Shown piece after piece: positions 47,901-56,330 of a stretch of 64,000 bases of DNA. Origin of the DNA: Linyphia triangularis (Eukaryota > Arthropoda > Arachnida > Araneae > Linyphiidae); assembly GCA_963978545.1 (NCBI GenBank), contig OZ021722.1, positions 14,174,301 to 14,238,300 of the forward strand, given 5' to 3'. The notes below the pieces were generated by a model, which was not told the DNA's origin, ran no database searches, and saw only the letters and a program-made list of their open reading frames with translations. The translations under genes and the position numbers were made by a program. The first letter of the stretch is position 1, and every line of letters begins with the position of its first letter.

Positions 47901-50900
47901 ATTTATAAAATTAATTTATCATTTGCATTAAAATTTAGGTTTTTATTAGTTGATTTAAGAAATCAGATCAGTACTTTGTTTTTAACCCTCTGAGCGTCAA
48001 GGGAATGGGCGAAATTATACAGTTGTTTTCCCTGCAATAATTTTTAAATTTTATTTCTGATCCAAATATATAATTTTTTTTAATTATTTTTTATTTATTT
48101 TGTTTTAAGTAGGTTTTAAACTGTCATCCTAATAAAAAGATTAAAAAATATTTTATTTTACATTTTATTTATAAATTTAAAAAGGTTGTGTATTGCTGGA
48201 AAAAATGGGGATCAAATGACGGATATATACGCCCGTGACCCTCAGAAGGTTAATTACTTTTTGTTATTATATTTATACAAACAGTTAACTGAAAGTGTCC
48301 AAATTAACATAATTTCCACTTCAAAGAGAGGAATATAAGGATATTTTACTGTAGTACCACACTCTTTTGAAAAGAAACATAATTATTGCACTACACATGG
48401 TTTGTACACTTGAAGGAGAAAAAAATTCGAGGACTATTCAAGCACTTTTCAAGGATACATTATCAATTCAAAGATTAAACACAAATTCCAATTTTTTTTA
48501 TTGGCAAATGGTGCATGTTCAAATCTAGTAAATACAAATTATTTTTTTTTAAGTTTCAATGAAAGAAAATGTTAAGGTTACAATCGGGAAAAAACCTTCC
48601 AATCTATCTGAAGCAGTACCATGTCCCATAAAAAGTACCCCAGAAGTAAAGAAGCTAGTACTTACTTGGTAATTACGCCAATATCGGATATGAACATCCA
48701 TTTGATTTTCTTTTTTCATCATATTGAGACTTTTGTCAAATAATAATAAAATAAGTAATTGATTAAACTGACTTTCAATTTACTCTGAAGGCTTGAATCC
48801 AAATACAGCATAATATGCACTTTTTTTTCTCCACATGAAAATTTAAATGCAATCACACTACCAGCGAACATGTAATTACATTTCTTTTAATTTAAGAGAG
48901 CTGTGATTTTTTATGGTTTTCAATATCCATTGTCCATTGTATTTCAATATCTAAAACTTCATTTTCAGTTGCATGTGCTTCCATCAGGCTGACGACGTTG
49001 ATTGTTGTGAAAAATATATGATTTTGGGATACTTTTTATTATTAGAAATAGTTCAAACAATCCTCATCAAATTTCTTATACAAACTAAATCCAGAATGTG
49101 CTTTTTGCTCTTCGCATGGCTTTTTATCCACTTTCTCCTATCATGACATTTTTGGCACACAAAGTACATCGTACTAAGTACGAATCCAAGACATAGGCTT
49201 CAAACCATGATATTATATTCTGGCTTTTCAAATCAGATTTAATTGAAAATGCATTTCCCCGCCATTTTTAAACAGCGCTCAAAAAATTAGCACACACAAT
49301 ACAAAAACAAAACAAAGATCACGTGACTGGATCGGATATTCCAAATGGTTAAATGCGCAACGCTGTACTCATCTAAAGGGGAATGACGAAATCTTTGTAC
49401 GTTCAACTATGCTGTTTTTCTAGTTGGTGATTGGTTTAACTAAATTCAAAAGATTTTGCTCACTTTGTTGACACATTTTTAAGATGCTATATTTTTAGAA
49501 AATAAAATTCAAGCACTTTAAACGTATTTTTACAGAATTCAAGGTTTTCAAGCACTTGAAAATGAAAGATTTTTTTCAAGCACTTTTCAAGGTTTTTTAA
49601 AAATGTACGAACTTTTGACACAATAAACCAAATATAAAAAATTCACTTAATTACAAAAAGTTTAGATTTTTCATTTTCCAGGAGTGTAGAAACTCTGCAA
49701 TAGAATTCATAATATTTAGCGATAAGAAATATATACATACATCGCAAGGTGATTGAACAGTATCGTAGACCAGGTCCTTTTCAACTAAGCGATCTTCCAA
49801 CTGTTCAGCCAAGGTTTCCTCTTCTGGCATCTCGTCACTAGAGATTCCGTCATCCAGAGATTCGGATGGACGCGAGAAGTAGCCAGATTCCTTGATGCTA
49901 TGCAATAGTTCTTTCAATACTTTATCTATAAGATGTGTTAAGAAAATGCCATACAACAGTTCTTGCATAGCCAAAACACCCACTACACAAGGTGGTTGAC
50001 TGTTTTACAATTATCAGGCATGTTACTTTAAATGTAAAATTAACATTGTTAGAAGAGGATTTTTTTATGACAAATGGATTTTTTTAATATGAACACCTAC
50101 AATACAATAAAATAACGAATGCTTATTGCAAATAAGTTTTAAAAGGTTCCATTTCAGACATATAATCGATATTAGATACTTTTGATTTTGTTGTACAAGT
50201 CAGGCAACTTTTAATTCTTAATCATTATTTTTAAGATATAAGGCACAAGTATTATTCAGGGTGGCCATAAAAGTTGAAGAAAATAGTTCCCCGATAGATT
50301 TGTAAAAAAATTCCTGATTTTACAGCAAACTTTTTTTTAAATTTCCTCAATTTTTCTAGATGTGTAGATCAAATAAAACATTTATGCACAATATGACATG
50401 ATAATATGACAAGTTTTTATAAATAGTTTTGGCAGCAATGAAAAGTTTTAATTATACTGTATTATAGAAATTTCAAACGATTAAGCCTAACGATTTTCCA
50501 GAATCTGAAAGCTGATCCCTGATTTCTAGGTTTTGTAGCCACTATGTTATTTAAACAATTTTATATTTTTTTAAAAATTTAAAAAAAAATTTTAAAAAAA
50601 TACTTAAATTTAAAAAGACTGATACCTTAAAAAAAGAGGAAAAGAAAAAAAAACAGGAAATACAAATGCATTTAATTCTTTTTATAAAGTTGAAATAAGC
50701 AATTAAACTTTTAAGTCAGAGGATACAGGTCGTCCCAGCAATCTCCTTGTTCTTGCCTTCTACTAAGAAAATGTGGTTTTCAGCCAACACATGGAAATGA
50801 CTGGTGAGATCAGCTTGTTCATTCGGGAGACCAGGTCCAATCAGTTTGTACAGCTGGTCAAGCTGCGACAGCTGCTCACTTGTCAATTGCTAGTCAATCA

Positions 50901-53404
50901 ACAGAAATAAGATTAATGCATTGATTTATAAAAACATTGACAAAAATAAAAATAAAATCCAAAAATACATTTATTGTACACCTGGCTAGGCATTTATTAG
51001 ACCAATAATCTCTCCTTATAGTTCGATTTGAAGTAAAGTATCAAAGTAAAAACTACATTATTCTTTTTTAAAACATATGTCAAAAAAATTTCACAACACC
51101 AATTTTTTGAACAAATTTCAACTATTAACTAAAATGAATACCTTACTGGAGGCAAAATGTATTACTTAAAAAAAAAAAAAAATCAACCATTATTTATTGT
51201 AATTTTTTAACTTTAAACAAAGTGAACAATTAATTTTTTTTTTTTTTAAAAGTCATTATTTTTCCTAAAACTTTAAAACAGATGGATTCTTATAGCAAAA
51301 CATTTTCTTTGAAAAGGTCTACCTAGTTATCCACATCTGTAAATTTAATTAATACATTAAAAGTATAGGAGCTTCTACCATTAATAATGTAAGAAATTTT
51401 AAGCCATTAATAATGTAAGTAAATGTACCACTGCTCCGTTTTCCCCATTTAAGAAGTCGCTCCTGACGTCTTCATTCTGGAAACACGACAGGATGTGGCA
51501 GTAGATGAATGCATTTTGAAGGCGCTGTATCTCGTGCTGCTGCCTCTCCAACTGCTCTTTCTTGGCCTGCTTCTTCTGCTGACGAGCACTCTGAATCACA
51601 AAAAAATATATATATATAAACTTGCAAAAAGCACTGACTTAAAAATAGTACAACTGTAGTCATCATAATTATATTTTTCCAATAAAAATTTGACAATGAA
51701 AAAGAGTCTGTAAAAAAAGTAATAAACATTCCCTCACTGCTCCCAAGATCTTCTAGATAATATTTATAAAATTCCAAGCAACTTATTTAGCTAAGAACTA
51801 TAATTCTTTAAAATCATAATTGAAAGTTGATTAAATGATACCAGGAAATTTGTGTCATTAAATAGAATTTTTAGAGAAATATTGGTCAATTTCAGTTACA
51901 ATTGAAATCTACCAGTAACCGATTAATTAAAAACAATGAAACAAATATTTTGCAAAAGTTTAGGGCAAGAATGTTTTAAAAAATTTAAATAATGATACAT
52001 AAGGAATACATTTAGCCAGACCTCCACCCACAAAAATTTAATTTCAAAACCTTGGCTAGTTTTTCTAATCCAACCAGAACTATAATACATATATTTATAC
52101 AGATTTTTAAGATACGTCTCATCGTAAAGTAGTAATGGATTATGAATTACTTACATCCAAAACAATCGATTGCATTGCTTTCGATAAATCCTTGGCGAAA
52201 TCCAAAACACCTATTACTGCATCATATTTGCTAACAGCCATCTATAAAAATGTGAAAAAATTTATGATTAAAAATAGATATACAAGACTAACAAATACTC
52301 AGTAAACTAACAAGTTAACATATAAGAATCAAAACTAAAAACTAATTAAATCTTTTTGTTATAATTACGGGGTTTTACAACTCTAGCCAAAAAAAATAAG
52401 GAATTTTTTAAGGACCTAAAATGTATATAAGGACAAATCTAAAACATGCTATAAGTCATAATGCAAATGCATCAAAGGTTGGTTATATTGGATAATTTTA
52501 AGTGCAAGTGGCAAAAACATTATTTGATAAAGGATGCCTTCCAGAAGGGCTCCAAGAAAGAAACTGCAGAATGTACATCATGAACAGGAAGAAACATAGA
52601 AGTTTAGAATTTGATTAGCACTTTTTTTTTAAAAACCATTTAGCTGCAAAATTCACAAAATCTTTACTTTTGTTAATCTAAAAAATTAGTCATTAACCTA
52701 AAAGCACAAACAATCTGAAGGTTGAAAAGTATCTTCCCAGTACCAGTTGATGTTTGGCATAAAATAGTTCTATTTTTATTGTTTTATAAACCAATAAGTT
52801 TTTAATTATTTAAGATTAGAAATCAAGAGTGACTGAACTCGTAAACATTTTAGCATTATGCTATGCAGAAGATTGTTTCTTTAGCTTTTTTATTACAGAA
52901 ATTCGGTAAGTTTAAATTAAGCTATAAATATAAAACTAATATCAAATATCAACTGGAACATTACTCCTCAACTTTTAGCTCGTTAATTCTTTTGGGTCAA
53001 TGACTAATTTCTGGATTTAAAAAAAATATGCTTCTGCTAATTAATGCTTTAGAAAAAGAACTCCATCAAATATACTATTTTAGCATTTAAGAAAGTCCTT
53101 TGGCATTTTGCTAGAAAAGCATCCAGAGCTTAATCCTTGAAATAGACAATAAATTTAAAAAAACAAATAAGGATTTGTGGAAACCCTGAATTGGTACTTG
53201 ATTACCTAATCCTGGAATTTTATGCAAAATCAGTTATGCAATTCAAGACAATAAGACAGGACACTGAATTTCCTACGATTAAAAAAAATCCATACAAACT
53301 AAATATTTAATTATGAAAGTAAATGTGATTTTGGTAAATACCTTTTGATCTTCATTCAGCTCCTTTCCATTTTGTACATCACTACGGTAATTATCCAACT
53401 TCAT
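27274..53404 (-). CDS. CAPRIN1: Caprin (CAPRIN1-like) RNA-granule scaffold, 5'-partial, 11 coding exons in window
   Basis: Joined exons, in transcription order: 53404-53342, 52241-52155, 51590-51429, 50889-50727, 49925-49741, 44274-44112, 38251-37842, 35161-35074, 31669-31577, 29336-29265, 27383-27274. They give 1596 nt, 531 residues plus TAA, with every phase matching. Visible residues 1-170 match the Caprin HR1/dimerisation region (KLDNYRSDVQNGKELNEDQ, VSKYDAV, FAKDL, GTTYKVLKE). Residues near 265-275 carry FNFLQES, the equivalent of the vertebrate YNFIQDS G3BP-binding motif, followed by DPAVV (human DPAIV). A Pro-rich stretch follows, then RGG/GRG repeats (about 441-505) and a Gln-rich tail. 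Caprins are cytoplasmic mRNA-binding scaffolds that partner with G3BP/Rasputin and FMRP. There is no C1q domain at the C terminus, so it resembles CAPRIN1 rather than vertebrate CAPRIN2. The ATG opening exon 53404-53342 is an internal Met: the conserved residues that precede it in the family are missing and must lie in an upstream exon outside the window. Confidence 0.96.
27384..29264 (-). other. Caprin intron between exons j and k
   Basis: GTAAGT at the 5' end and ATTTCAG at the 3' end. A local duplication of the block AAAAAGGGTCTAGTCCAGGA (near 27660) recurs as AAAAAGGTCTAGTCAAGGAT (near 27850). No other gene or transposon terminus was recognised. Confidence 0.5.
29265..29336 (-). CDS. CAPRIN1: Caprin coding exon j, Tyr/Asn/Gly-rich RGG part 2
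   Basis: 72 nt, symmetric phase 1-1, reading GGYQNHYYQDRNGYNGNF followed by RRGNNR. The acceptor is CTCAG/GTGG and the donor GAG/GTAAGT. The Tyr/Gly spacing resembles the human YRPSFSNTPNSGYTQ to YQRDGYQQNF region. Skipping it alone would keep the frame. Confidence 0.93.
30388..31130. repeat. Local tandem duplication, about 170 bp
   Basis: Copy 1 30388-30562 and copy 2 30565-31130 (minus the MITE) share ATGCAGTCA(G/A)ATTGAAG, TTTAACAATAA, GGCGGCCG/GAGGCCGCG and AATAAT(A/G)(C/T)GTAAATAATT in order. The duplication predates the MITE. Confidence 0.8.
30627..31025. mobile_element. CAGGGTTCCCAC MITE with 5-bp TSD, copy 1
   Basis: 399 bp, left CAGGGTTCCCAC, right GTGGGAATCCTG, with direct repeat GTAAA (30622-30626, 31026-31030). 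Subterminal GACTTTTAAGGACCT and AAGCATTTTCAA motifs repeat several times. The pre-insertion sequence is visible in the paralogous duplicate near 30447. TIR style suggests hAT, for which 5-bp TSD subgroups are known, but the superfamily is unproven. Confidence 0.9.
31577..31669 (-). CDS. CAPRIN1: Caprin coding exon i, RGG/GRG box part 1
   Basis: 93 nt, symmetric phase 1-1, beginning GYPHYRGGFRGRGRGRGNGY and ending FRGRGNYHNGR. Both boundaries split a Gly codon (G/GT). RGG/GRG repeats of Caprins bind RNA and are usual substrates for arginine methylation. Nearby reading frames on either strand that look open are shadows of this exon. Confidence 0.94.
33663..34067. mobile_element. CAGGGTTCCCAC MITE with 5-bp TSD, copy 2
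   Basis: 405 bp in the same orientation as copy 1, ends CAGGGTTCCCAC and GTGGGAACCTTG, with direct repeat TTCAA (33658-33662, 34068-34072). About 90 percent identical to 30627-31025, including the TTGGCGCATG block. Lies in the intron between Caprin exons h and i. Confidence 0.9.
34398..34800. repeat. Tandem duplication of a CCAGGAG-rich segment
   Basis: Two units of roughly 200 bp (34420-34600, 34625-34800) share ATTTTTTTATCATTAAAAA, AGAACCAAGAAAATTCCAGG-like and AATAAAATTAATTTCCAGGA. Their ends, GCAAACTCTGT and GTACGAACCCTGT-like, resemble a hAT-style terminus (ACAGGGTTCGTACG on the minus strand). Possibly two tandem MITE copies. Confidence 0.55.
35074..35161 (-). CDS. CAPRIN1: Caprin coding exon h, short polar linker
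   Basis: 88 nt, phase 0-1, 29 residues VNGTSSNTSETDPNSNDILA-ERGADGETN plus a split Gly codon. It is Asn/Ser/Asp rich with no fold expected. The acceptor is TTTTAG/GTCAAT and the donor ATG/GTATGA. It is assigned by frame continuity between exon g and the RGG exons rather than by direct similarity. Confidence 0.88.
37078..37778. mobile_element. Family M element, copy 4, with nested GTGGCCAC element
   Basis: Starts AAATCCTTTATATTG and ends AATATAAAGGATTT. One minisatellite monomer remains (CTACCTGCCATGTTTCAGCT, GATTAGATGACACCAAG near 37695). The GTGGCCAC element 37109-37521 sits inside it, close to the left TIR. Confidence 0.7.
37109..37521. mobile_element. GTGGCCAC-TIR element, copy 1
   Basis: 413 bp, left AGAGTGGCCACGAAATTCAG, right GGTTCTGTGACCACTCT, inverted. 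The body is rich in TTCCCTGATTT/AATTCCCTGA motifs. No clear TSD. Confidence 0.75.
37842..38251 (-). CDS. CAPRIN1: Caprin coding exon g, Pro-rich low-complexity middle
   Basis: 410 nt, phase 1-0, the longest coding exon. It opens APHMDPAVVAVHQM, continuing the human-like DPAIVSAQPM segment, and then becomes rich in Pro, Thr, Val and Met (PLEEPLPIING, TNQSFAVMQNMI, MTIPVPVVVQD), ending KVELSESQ. The acceptor is TTACAG/CACC and the donor CAG/GTATGG. It is probably disordered, as in other Caprins. Confidence 0.93.
38464..40759. mobile_element. hAT-like element with AGGGCTGCC termini
   Basis: Ends AGGGCTGCCACTG (38464) and GTGGCAGCCCT (40759) are inverted. Flanking 8-mers ACCAGGGT (38456-38463) and GCTAGGGT (40760-40767) look like a decayed 8-bp TSD. 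Both ends carry clusters of AATAGTAGCC/AATAGTTGCC. The interior (39170-39560) has imperfect repeats of AAAATCTCGGC. No transposase was recognised. Confidence 0.65.
40763..41193. mobile_element. GTGGCCAC-TIR element, copy 2
   Basis: 431 bp, AGGGTGGCCACAAAATTCAG to AGTTCTGTGGCCACTCT, about 80 percent like copy 1. It abuts the right end of the hAT-like element 38464-40759. Confidence 0.75.
41888..43973. mobile_element. hAT-like element with 6-bp TSD and nested MITE
   Basis: Ends CAGTGATGTAAG and CTTACATCCCTG are inverted, flanked by TACTAA (41882-41887, 43974-43979). The right subterminal part (43740-43970) has repeated GGCGNNATCTTG/TTGGTGCA-like motifs. The MITE 42668-43079 is nested inside. 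No transposase was recognised. Confidence 0.7.
42668..43079. mobile_element. MITE with about 55-bp TIRs starting TGTAGGAAAGA
   Basis: Left TGTAGGAAAGATTAGGGATT and the right-end reverse complement TGTAGGAAAGAACAGGGATT continue in parallel through ATATGGCCCTT and GTTAAACTTCA. Flanks share TAATTT but the TSD length could not be settled. Confidence 0.82.
44112..44274 (-). CDS. CAPRIN1: Caprin coding exon f with the G3BP/Rasputin-binding motif
   Basis: 163 nt, phase 0-1. It encodes DQSEVIENVTINNEPLQEE and then ends VPESSFNFLQESQIDLD plus a split Ala codon. The last segment aligns with human PYNFIQDSMLDFEN, the short linear motif that docks into the NTF2-like domain of G3BP. The aromatic-N-F-hydrophobic core and the acidic residues after it are kept. 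The acceptor is TTTTAG/GAC and the donor ATG/GTATGT. Confidence 0.94.
45176..45767. mobile_element. Retroposon with 12-bp TSD and duplicated tRNA-like segment
   Basis: Bounded by AAAATAACTTTA (45164-45175, 45768-45779). A block of about 130 bp occurs twice, 45178-45305 and 45582-45711 (GCGTAAACTAGCTTTCACGG onward). On the minus strand each block holds an A-box-like AGCGGTAAAGCATCTG and a B-box-like GGATCGAGGCCC or GGACCGAAGCCC. The spacer includes ATATATAG and AATAAA. It could be a dimeric SINE or an LTR-derived insertion; I cannot decide. Confidence 0.55.
47986..48249. mobile_element. Second piggyBac-type MITE family, 264 bp
   Basis: CCCTCTGAGCGTCAAGGG on the left and CCCGTGACCCTCAGAAGG on the right are imperfect inverted ends, flanked by TTAA (47982-47985, 48250-48253). 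Sequence unrelated to the 204-bp MITE. Confidence 0.8.
48399..49612. mobile_element. Candidate TIR element with CAAGCACTTTTCAAGG subtermini
   Basis: Left GGTTTGTACACTTGAAGGAG...CAAGCACTTTTCAAGG and right CAAGCACTTTTCAAGG...TGTACGAAC. The GTTTGTACA/TGTACGAAC ends are inverted, whereas the CAAGCACTTTTCAAGG block also reads well as its own partial palindrome. No TSD found, so the ends are approximate. Confidence 0.45.
49741..49925 (-). CDS. CAPRIN1: Caprin coding exon e, end of HR1 and acidic linker
   Basis: 185 nt, phase 1-0. It completes Tyr and reads KVLKELLHSIKESGYFSRP (human KVLKEIVERVFQSNYFDS). An acidic, Ser-rich linker follows (SLDDGISSDEMPEEE, LAEQLEDRL). The donor is GAT/GTATGT. Upstream is the phase-1 junction from exon d. 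Downstream is the second-longest internal intron (5466 nt). Confidence 0.94.
49926..50726 (-). other. Caprin intron between exons d and e
   Basis: 801 nt with the atypical donor GTATCC and acceptor TTATAG. Holds the GTGGCCAC element copy 3. Confidence 0.6.
50258..50544. mobile_element. GTGGCCAC-TIR element, copy 3, diverged
   Basis: About 287 bp, AGGGTGGCCATAAAAGTTGA to GGTTTTGTAGCCACTAT. It shares TCCCCGATAGATTTGTAAAA with the others but has lost an internal part. Located in the intron between Caprin exons d and e. Confidence 0.65.
50727..50889 (-). CDS. CAPRIN1: Caprin coding exon d, dimerisation core
   Basis: 163 nt, phase 0-1, reading QLTSEQLSQLDQLYKLIGP, then LNEQ-like and HFHVLAENHIFLVEGKNK, ending in AGTT plus a split Tyr codon. 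Human CAPRIN1 has LSEEELSLLDEFYKLVDP and LLEGKEKPVCGTTYKVLKE. The donor is the weak CCT/GTATCC. Only this donor keeps the frame and rebuilds the conserved GTTYKVLKE across the junction. Retaining the intron would end the protein after four more codons (C-I-L-stop). Confidence 0.94.
50890..51428 (-). other. Caprin intron between exons c and d
   Basis: 539 nt, GTACAT to GACTAG. AT-rich with A and T runs, no elements recognised. Confidence 0.6.
51429..51590 (-). CDS. CAPRIN1: Caprin coding exon c, HR1 basic coiled coil
   Basis: 162 nt, phase 0-0, 54 residues. It starts SARQQKKQAKKEQLERQQ, a highly charged helix, continues through LQNAF and CFQNEDVRSDFLNG, and ends NGENGAV. Human CAPRIN1 has KTARREQLMREE and DDEVRTDLKQGLNG at the same place. 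The acceptor is TTCAG/AGTGCT and the donor GTG/GTACAT. Confidence 0.95.
51591..52154 (-). other. Caprin intron between exons b and c
   Basis: 564 nt, GTAAGT to ATTCAG. A short TATATATATA run lies near 51607. No elements recognised. The open frame at 51472-51777 minus runs across this intron and is not coding. Confidence 0.6.
52155..52241 (-). CDS. CAPRIN1: Caprin coding exon b, HR1 helix
   Basis: 87 nt, phase 0-0, 29 residues beginning MAVSKYDAV and containing VLDFAKDLSKAM. It matches human AVSKYQEVTNNLEFAKEL. The acceptor is TATAG/ATG and the donor GAT/GTAAGT. The exon starts on an ATG codon, which is chance and not a start site. Confidence 0.95.
52242..53341 (-). other. Caprin intron between exons a and b
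   Basis: 1100 nt, GTATTT to TTATAG. AT-rich, no mobile element termini recognised. Confidence 0.55.
53342..53404 (-). CDS. CAPRIN1: Caprin coding exon a (first visible), phase 0-0
   Basis: 63 nt encoding 21 residues, M-KLDNYRSDVQNGKELNEDQ-K. It aligns with human CAPRIN1 KLDDYQERMNKGERLNQDQ. The acceptor is GTCTAG before ATGAAG and the donor is AAG/GTATTT. The preceding exon, which should hold the charged helix ending near NLEKKK, was not found between 53405 and 64000. The 5' intron is therefore longer than 10.5 kb. Confidence 0.93.
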
Positions 53405-53745
53405 CTAGACAAAAATTACTTTGTTAAAAGGCATAATAACGTGGAAAAAAAAGAGGAAAATACAGAACTGCGTAAAAGCTAGAACTAAGTAAAAAAATTT
53501 TATAGCTTTATATAGGAGAATTTTCTGAAGCTTTGGTTTTGCATCAAACTGTACTACTTGACAGTCTTACTGCAACTGTGATTTTCAGTGTGATTCTTTA
53601 TTCCATAGTATATTTCAATAATACTAAAGAAATCAATCCCTGCAATATACTACCATTAAAAACTTAATTTCATACAAAGAATTTCATTTTGTTATGAAAT
53701 ATTTAACTTCATATGCAAAACATTAATTTTTAATTTAATACACAG

Positions 53746-53963
53746 GCAACCTTCCGAGAATGACACAGAGAGAACACCTATTAAGGTCTTGAATGCGTCA
53801 ATCCTTTATGAGGAAGATCGAGAGGAAGACACGAGAAGAGAGGGAAGGACTGCCTGGATCAAGATTTTGCCATGCTAAGATAAAAACTGGAGATCAATTT
53901 CTGGAAAGATGGTGGAATGGGAGACTTCTGAAGAAGGCCAAGGCCTACAATGGGCAATATTGA
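53746..53963 (+). pseudogene. Coding-like fragment, product not recognised, one in-frame stop
   Basis: On the plus strand, opposite Caprin, an acceptor-like AATACACAG precedes a frame reading NLPRMTQREHLLRS, then TGA (53790-53792), then M-RQSFMRKIERKTREEREG, GLPGSRFCHAKIKTGDQF, ending KKAKAYNGQY and TGA at 53961-53963. The composition (Lys, Arg, Glu, Trp, no low complexity) is far more protein-like than its surroundings, and base composition is richer in G and C. I do not recognise the protein. It could be the 3' end of a retrocopied gene or part of a mobile element. The single in-frame stop argues for a relic. Confidence 0.35.
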
Positions 53964-54434
53964 AGTTTTACTGAGAAAACCCAGTAAATGAAGATTTTTA
54001 TTTTCTATTTTTTAATCTTTCAAATTTTTATTTTTGGTAAACAGATGGTGCCTTTAAATTGCAATTTTTGGATTACGTGATAATTTTTCTGCAAAACTGT
54101 TTTTGGAGGTGTTGTTTTAAACTGTAAAATGTTCTCTACTGTATTTTCGGATAATATTCAAAGGGGCAAGTTCTTGGGATTTTTTTGTATTTTATTGCAT
54201 TGTACACTTCTTCTACTGTATTTCTTTTATTTCTCATTTTTGTGATGTGGAGGCATCAGGGTTCAAGAGTTACATTTTGTGCCTTTTTGGCCGTACTCTT
54301 TCAGAAACGCCTCCTGGGGTTTTTCGGTTGGTTGAACCTCCTGATGAGAAACCAGTAGGGACTTCCAGTTCAATATTTAATTGGTTATAAGTTCTACAAT
54401 TGAGCTGCTTTTGCACCAATGTGGACTTGTACTA
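53964..54434. other. No feature recognised
   Basis: Part of the Caprin 5' intron between the unidentified coding-like fragment and the Tigger-like element. T-rich, then mixed composition, no readable protein. Confidence 0.4.
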
Positions 54435-56328
54435 CAGTAAAAGCCAGATTATCCTGCATTCAATCAACTGGAAAGCTCAATCAACCGGAATTTTTTGAAA
54501 ATCAAGTTTGGCGAGAAAATTCACCAGAAAACGGCAATAAGTCGCCAATTATTTTATTTAAATTTCATTTGAGAGTTCGATGTTGAGTGGCTTTTTTACT
54601 GTTTATTTTGAGGGTTTTTAATTTGTAATGACAAAATAGCTAAATTTGCACTGATTAGAAATGAATATATTACTATAAAAAGTGATTTTTTTTTTTATTC
54701 CGGTTTATCAGGAATGTCGAAGTTCTTATTCAAACAACTGTGAATTCATAGCAAAAACCTTTCATATTCTTAATGGAAAATATTTTTTTCCAGAATATAT
54801 CGGGAAAAATAAATATACTGTGGCTATTTGCAGAATCTATAAACAAATCTAGCTTATTTCAATTGTATAAGAAAGAGGGTTTTGTAGTCAAAATTCCATT
54901 ATCCACAGCATCGGGAAAACATTCTCCAGTAAATAATTTGGTTTATCCCGAATTCTAATTCCCCCCAAAAAAAACCACAAAAAAACCTATACACATATCT
55001 TGCATTTATTTATTTTTGCATTGCTTATAGCATAAAAATTTATAATCGTTTCCAGAATATGTGTAATTTGTATATGCAGAATCTATATAATTCTATGGAA
55101 TACTTTAATTGTAATTATAGCAAAGGTGAATTTCCACTTGAAATTACTTTCTCAACCGCATCCGGCAAAGAGTAATTCGGAAATTCAAAATGTGTTAATG
55201 GTTTGACCAAAATCTGGATAAAATTAATCATTCGGTTTGTAGGCCATGTAGGCTAGATCTACATATGGAACATGCATTTTACAAAATTTAAAATCATGTA
55301 TAACGGATACATTCTATTCCATATAATATCGATGCATACGTAATTCACTTACACCAGTGATTTAATTTGTCAGCGATCAATCAGAATAAAACCTAATTGC
55401 ATCCATTTAAATGCATTTTTCCCTATAATACAAATCAAAGTTTCGATTTGTAGGCTAGTCAACCATTTTGTACACAAAACGAAAATGTTTTTTTATGTGT
55501 GTTCAAAAAGTAAGGATTATATTTTATTGTATACTATTAACCTATTTTGCAATCAATTAAAAATAAATCTGTTTTGCAGTAACTTTATTTTTGTTTATTT
55601 ATTGTTTTGAGTAGCCGACAACCCAGACAATCAAATTCAAAACTGAAAAGTCTGTAAAGTATCGAGAATTTCGTGGTGATTTGCATTACAATTCTTGTAT
55701 TATTTTTTTCTATACAACATAATAGTTGATCTTTGAATACGATGGTCATCTTCCCGAGTATATTTTATTTTAGGGTACAAAGTAGGTTGTGTGTGAAGAG
55801 GGGGAAGACAATGGAATCCGTGGGATTTCCAAATACAAAAGCAACTTTTCCAGAATTCTCGGAATATGACCGTGATTACGCATACAAGAAAACTTCCCCT
55901 CCGGAACTGAAATAGTGATAGTCCACTTTATCCGCACGGTAACTCTAAAATATATGTACGGTTAAAATGGGTACAATCACGAGACTTCTCCCTAATTTTT
56001 TTTTTTTTTAATACATATTTTACAATACTTACTCTTCTACATTTTTTTTATTTTACGGAATTTCTGATATGAAAATGATTTAATTTTGGTAACATATTTC
56101 AAATGATTGTCGATTATAAGGGTAAAATATAACATTATTTTAACTAAAAAAGCTATGTAGAATACTTTTTAAATATTCCGGTTGCGACGATTTTAATGTT
56201 AAGTACCATCACTGGCGTTATTTGTCGTTTAAATTTGGCAAAAAAACATCGCCATTCAATTAACCGGAAAATTCGGTTATCTGGAAATCTTAATTTCTCA
56301 GCGATTCCGGATAATCGGGCTTTTACTG
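54435..56328. mobile_element. Tigger/pogo-like non-autonomous element, 1.9 kb
   Basis: Left CAGTAAAAGCCAGATTATCC and right-end reverse complement CAGTAAAAGCCCGATTATCC, flanked by TA (54433-54434, 56329-56330). Subterminal ATCAACCGGAA and TTAACCGGAAAA motifs repeat. Internal segments near 54790-54950 and 55050-55170 are diverged duplicates (CAGAAT...TGCAGAATCTATA, CATCGGGAAA/CATCCGGCAAA). No transposase recognised. Confidence 0.82.
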
Positions 56329-56330
56329 TA

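Larger units (their letters stand above)
44275..49740 (-). other. Caprin intron between exons e and f
   Basis: 5466 nt, donor GTATGT, acceptor TTTTAG. It contains the retroposon 45176-45767, five GTAAGTTAC-type motifs between 46479 and 47890, the MITE 47986-48249 and the element near 48399-49612. The rest is AT-rich. Confidence 0.55.

Noticed and set aside
53402..53404. ATG at the start of the first visible Caprin exon as the translation start
   Set aside because: It directly follows a splice acceptor, and Caprin homologues have conserved sequence upstream of this point; it is an internal codon.
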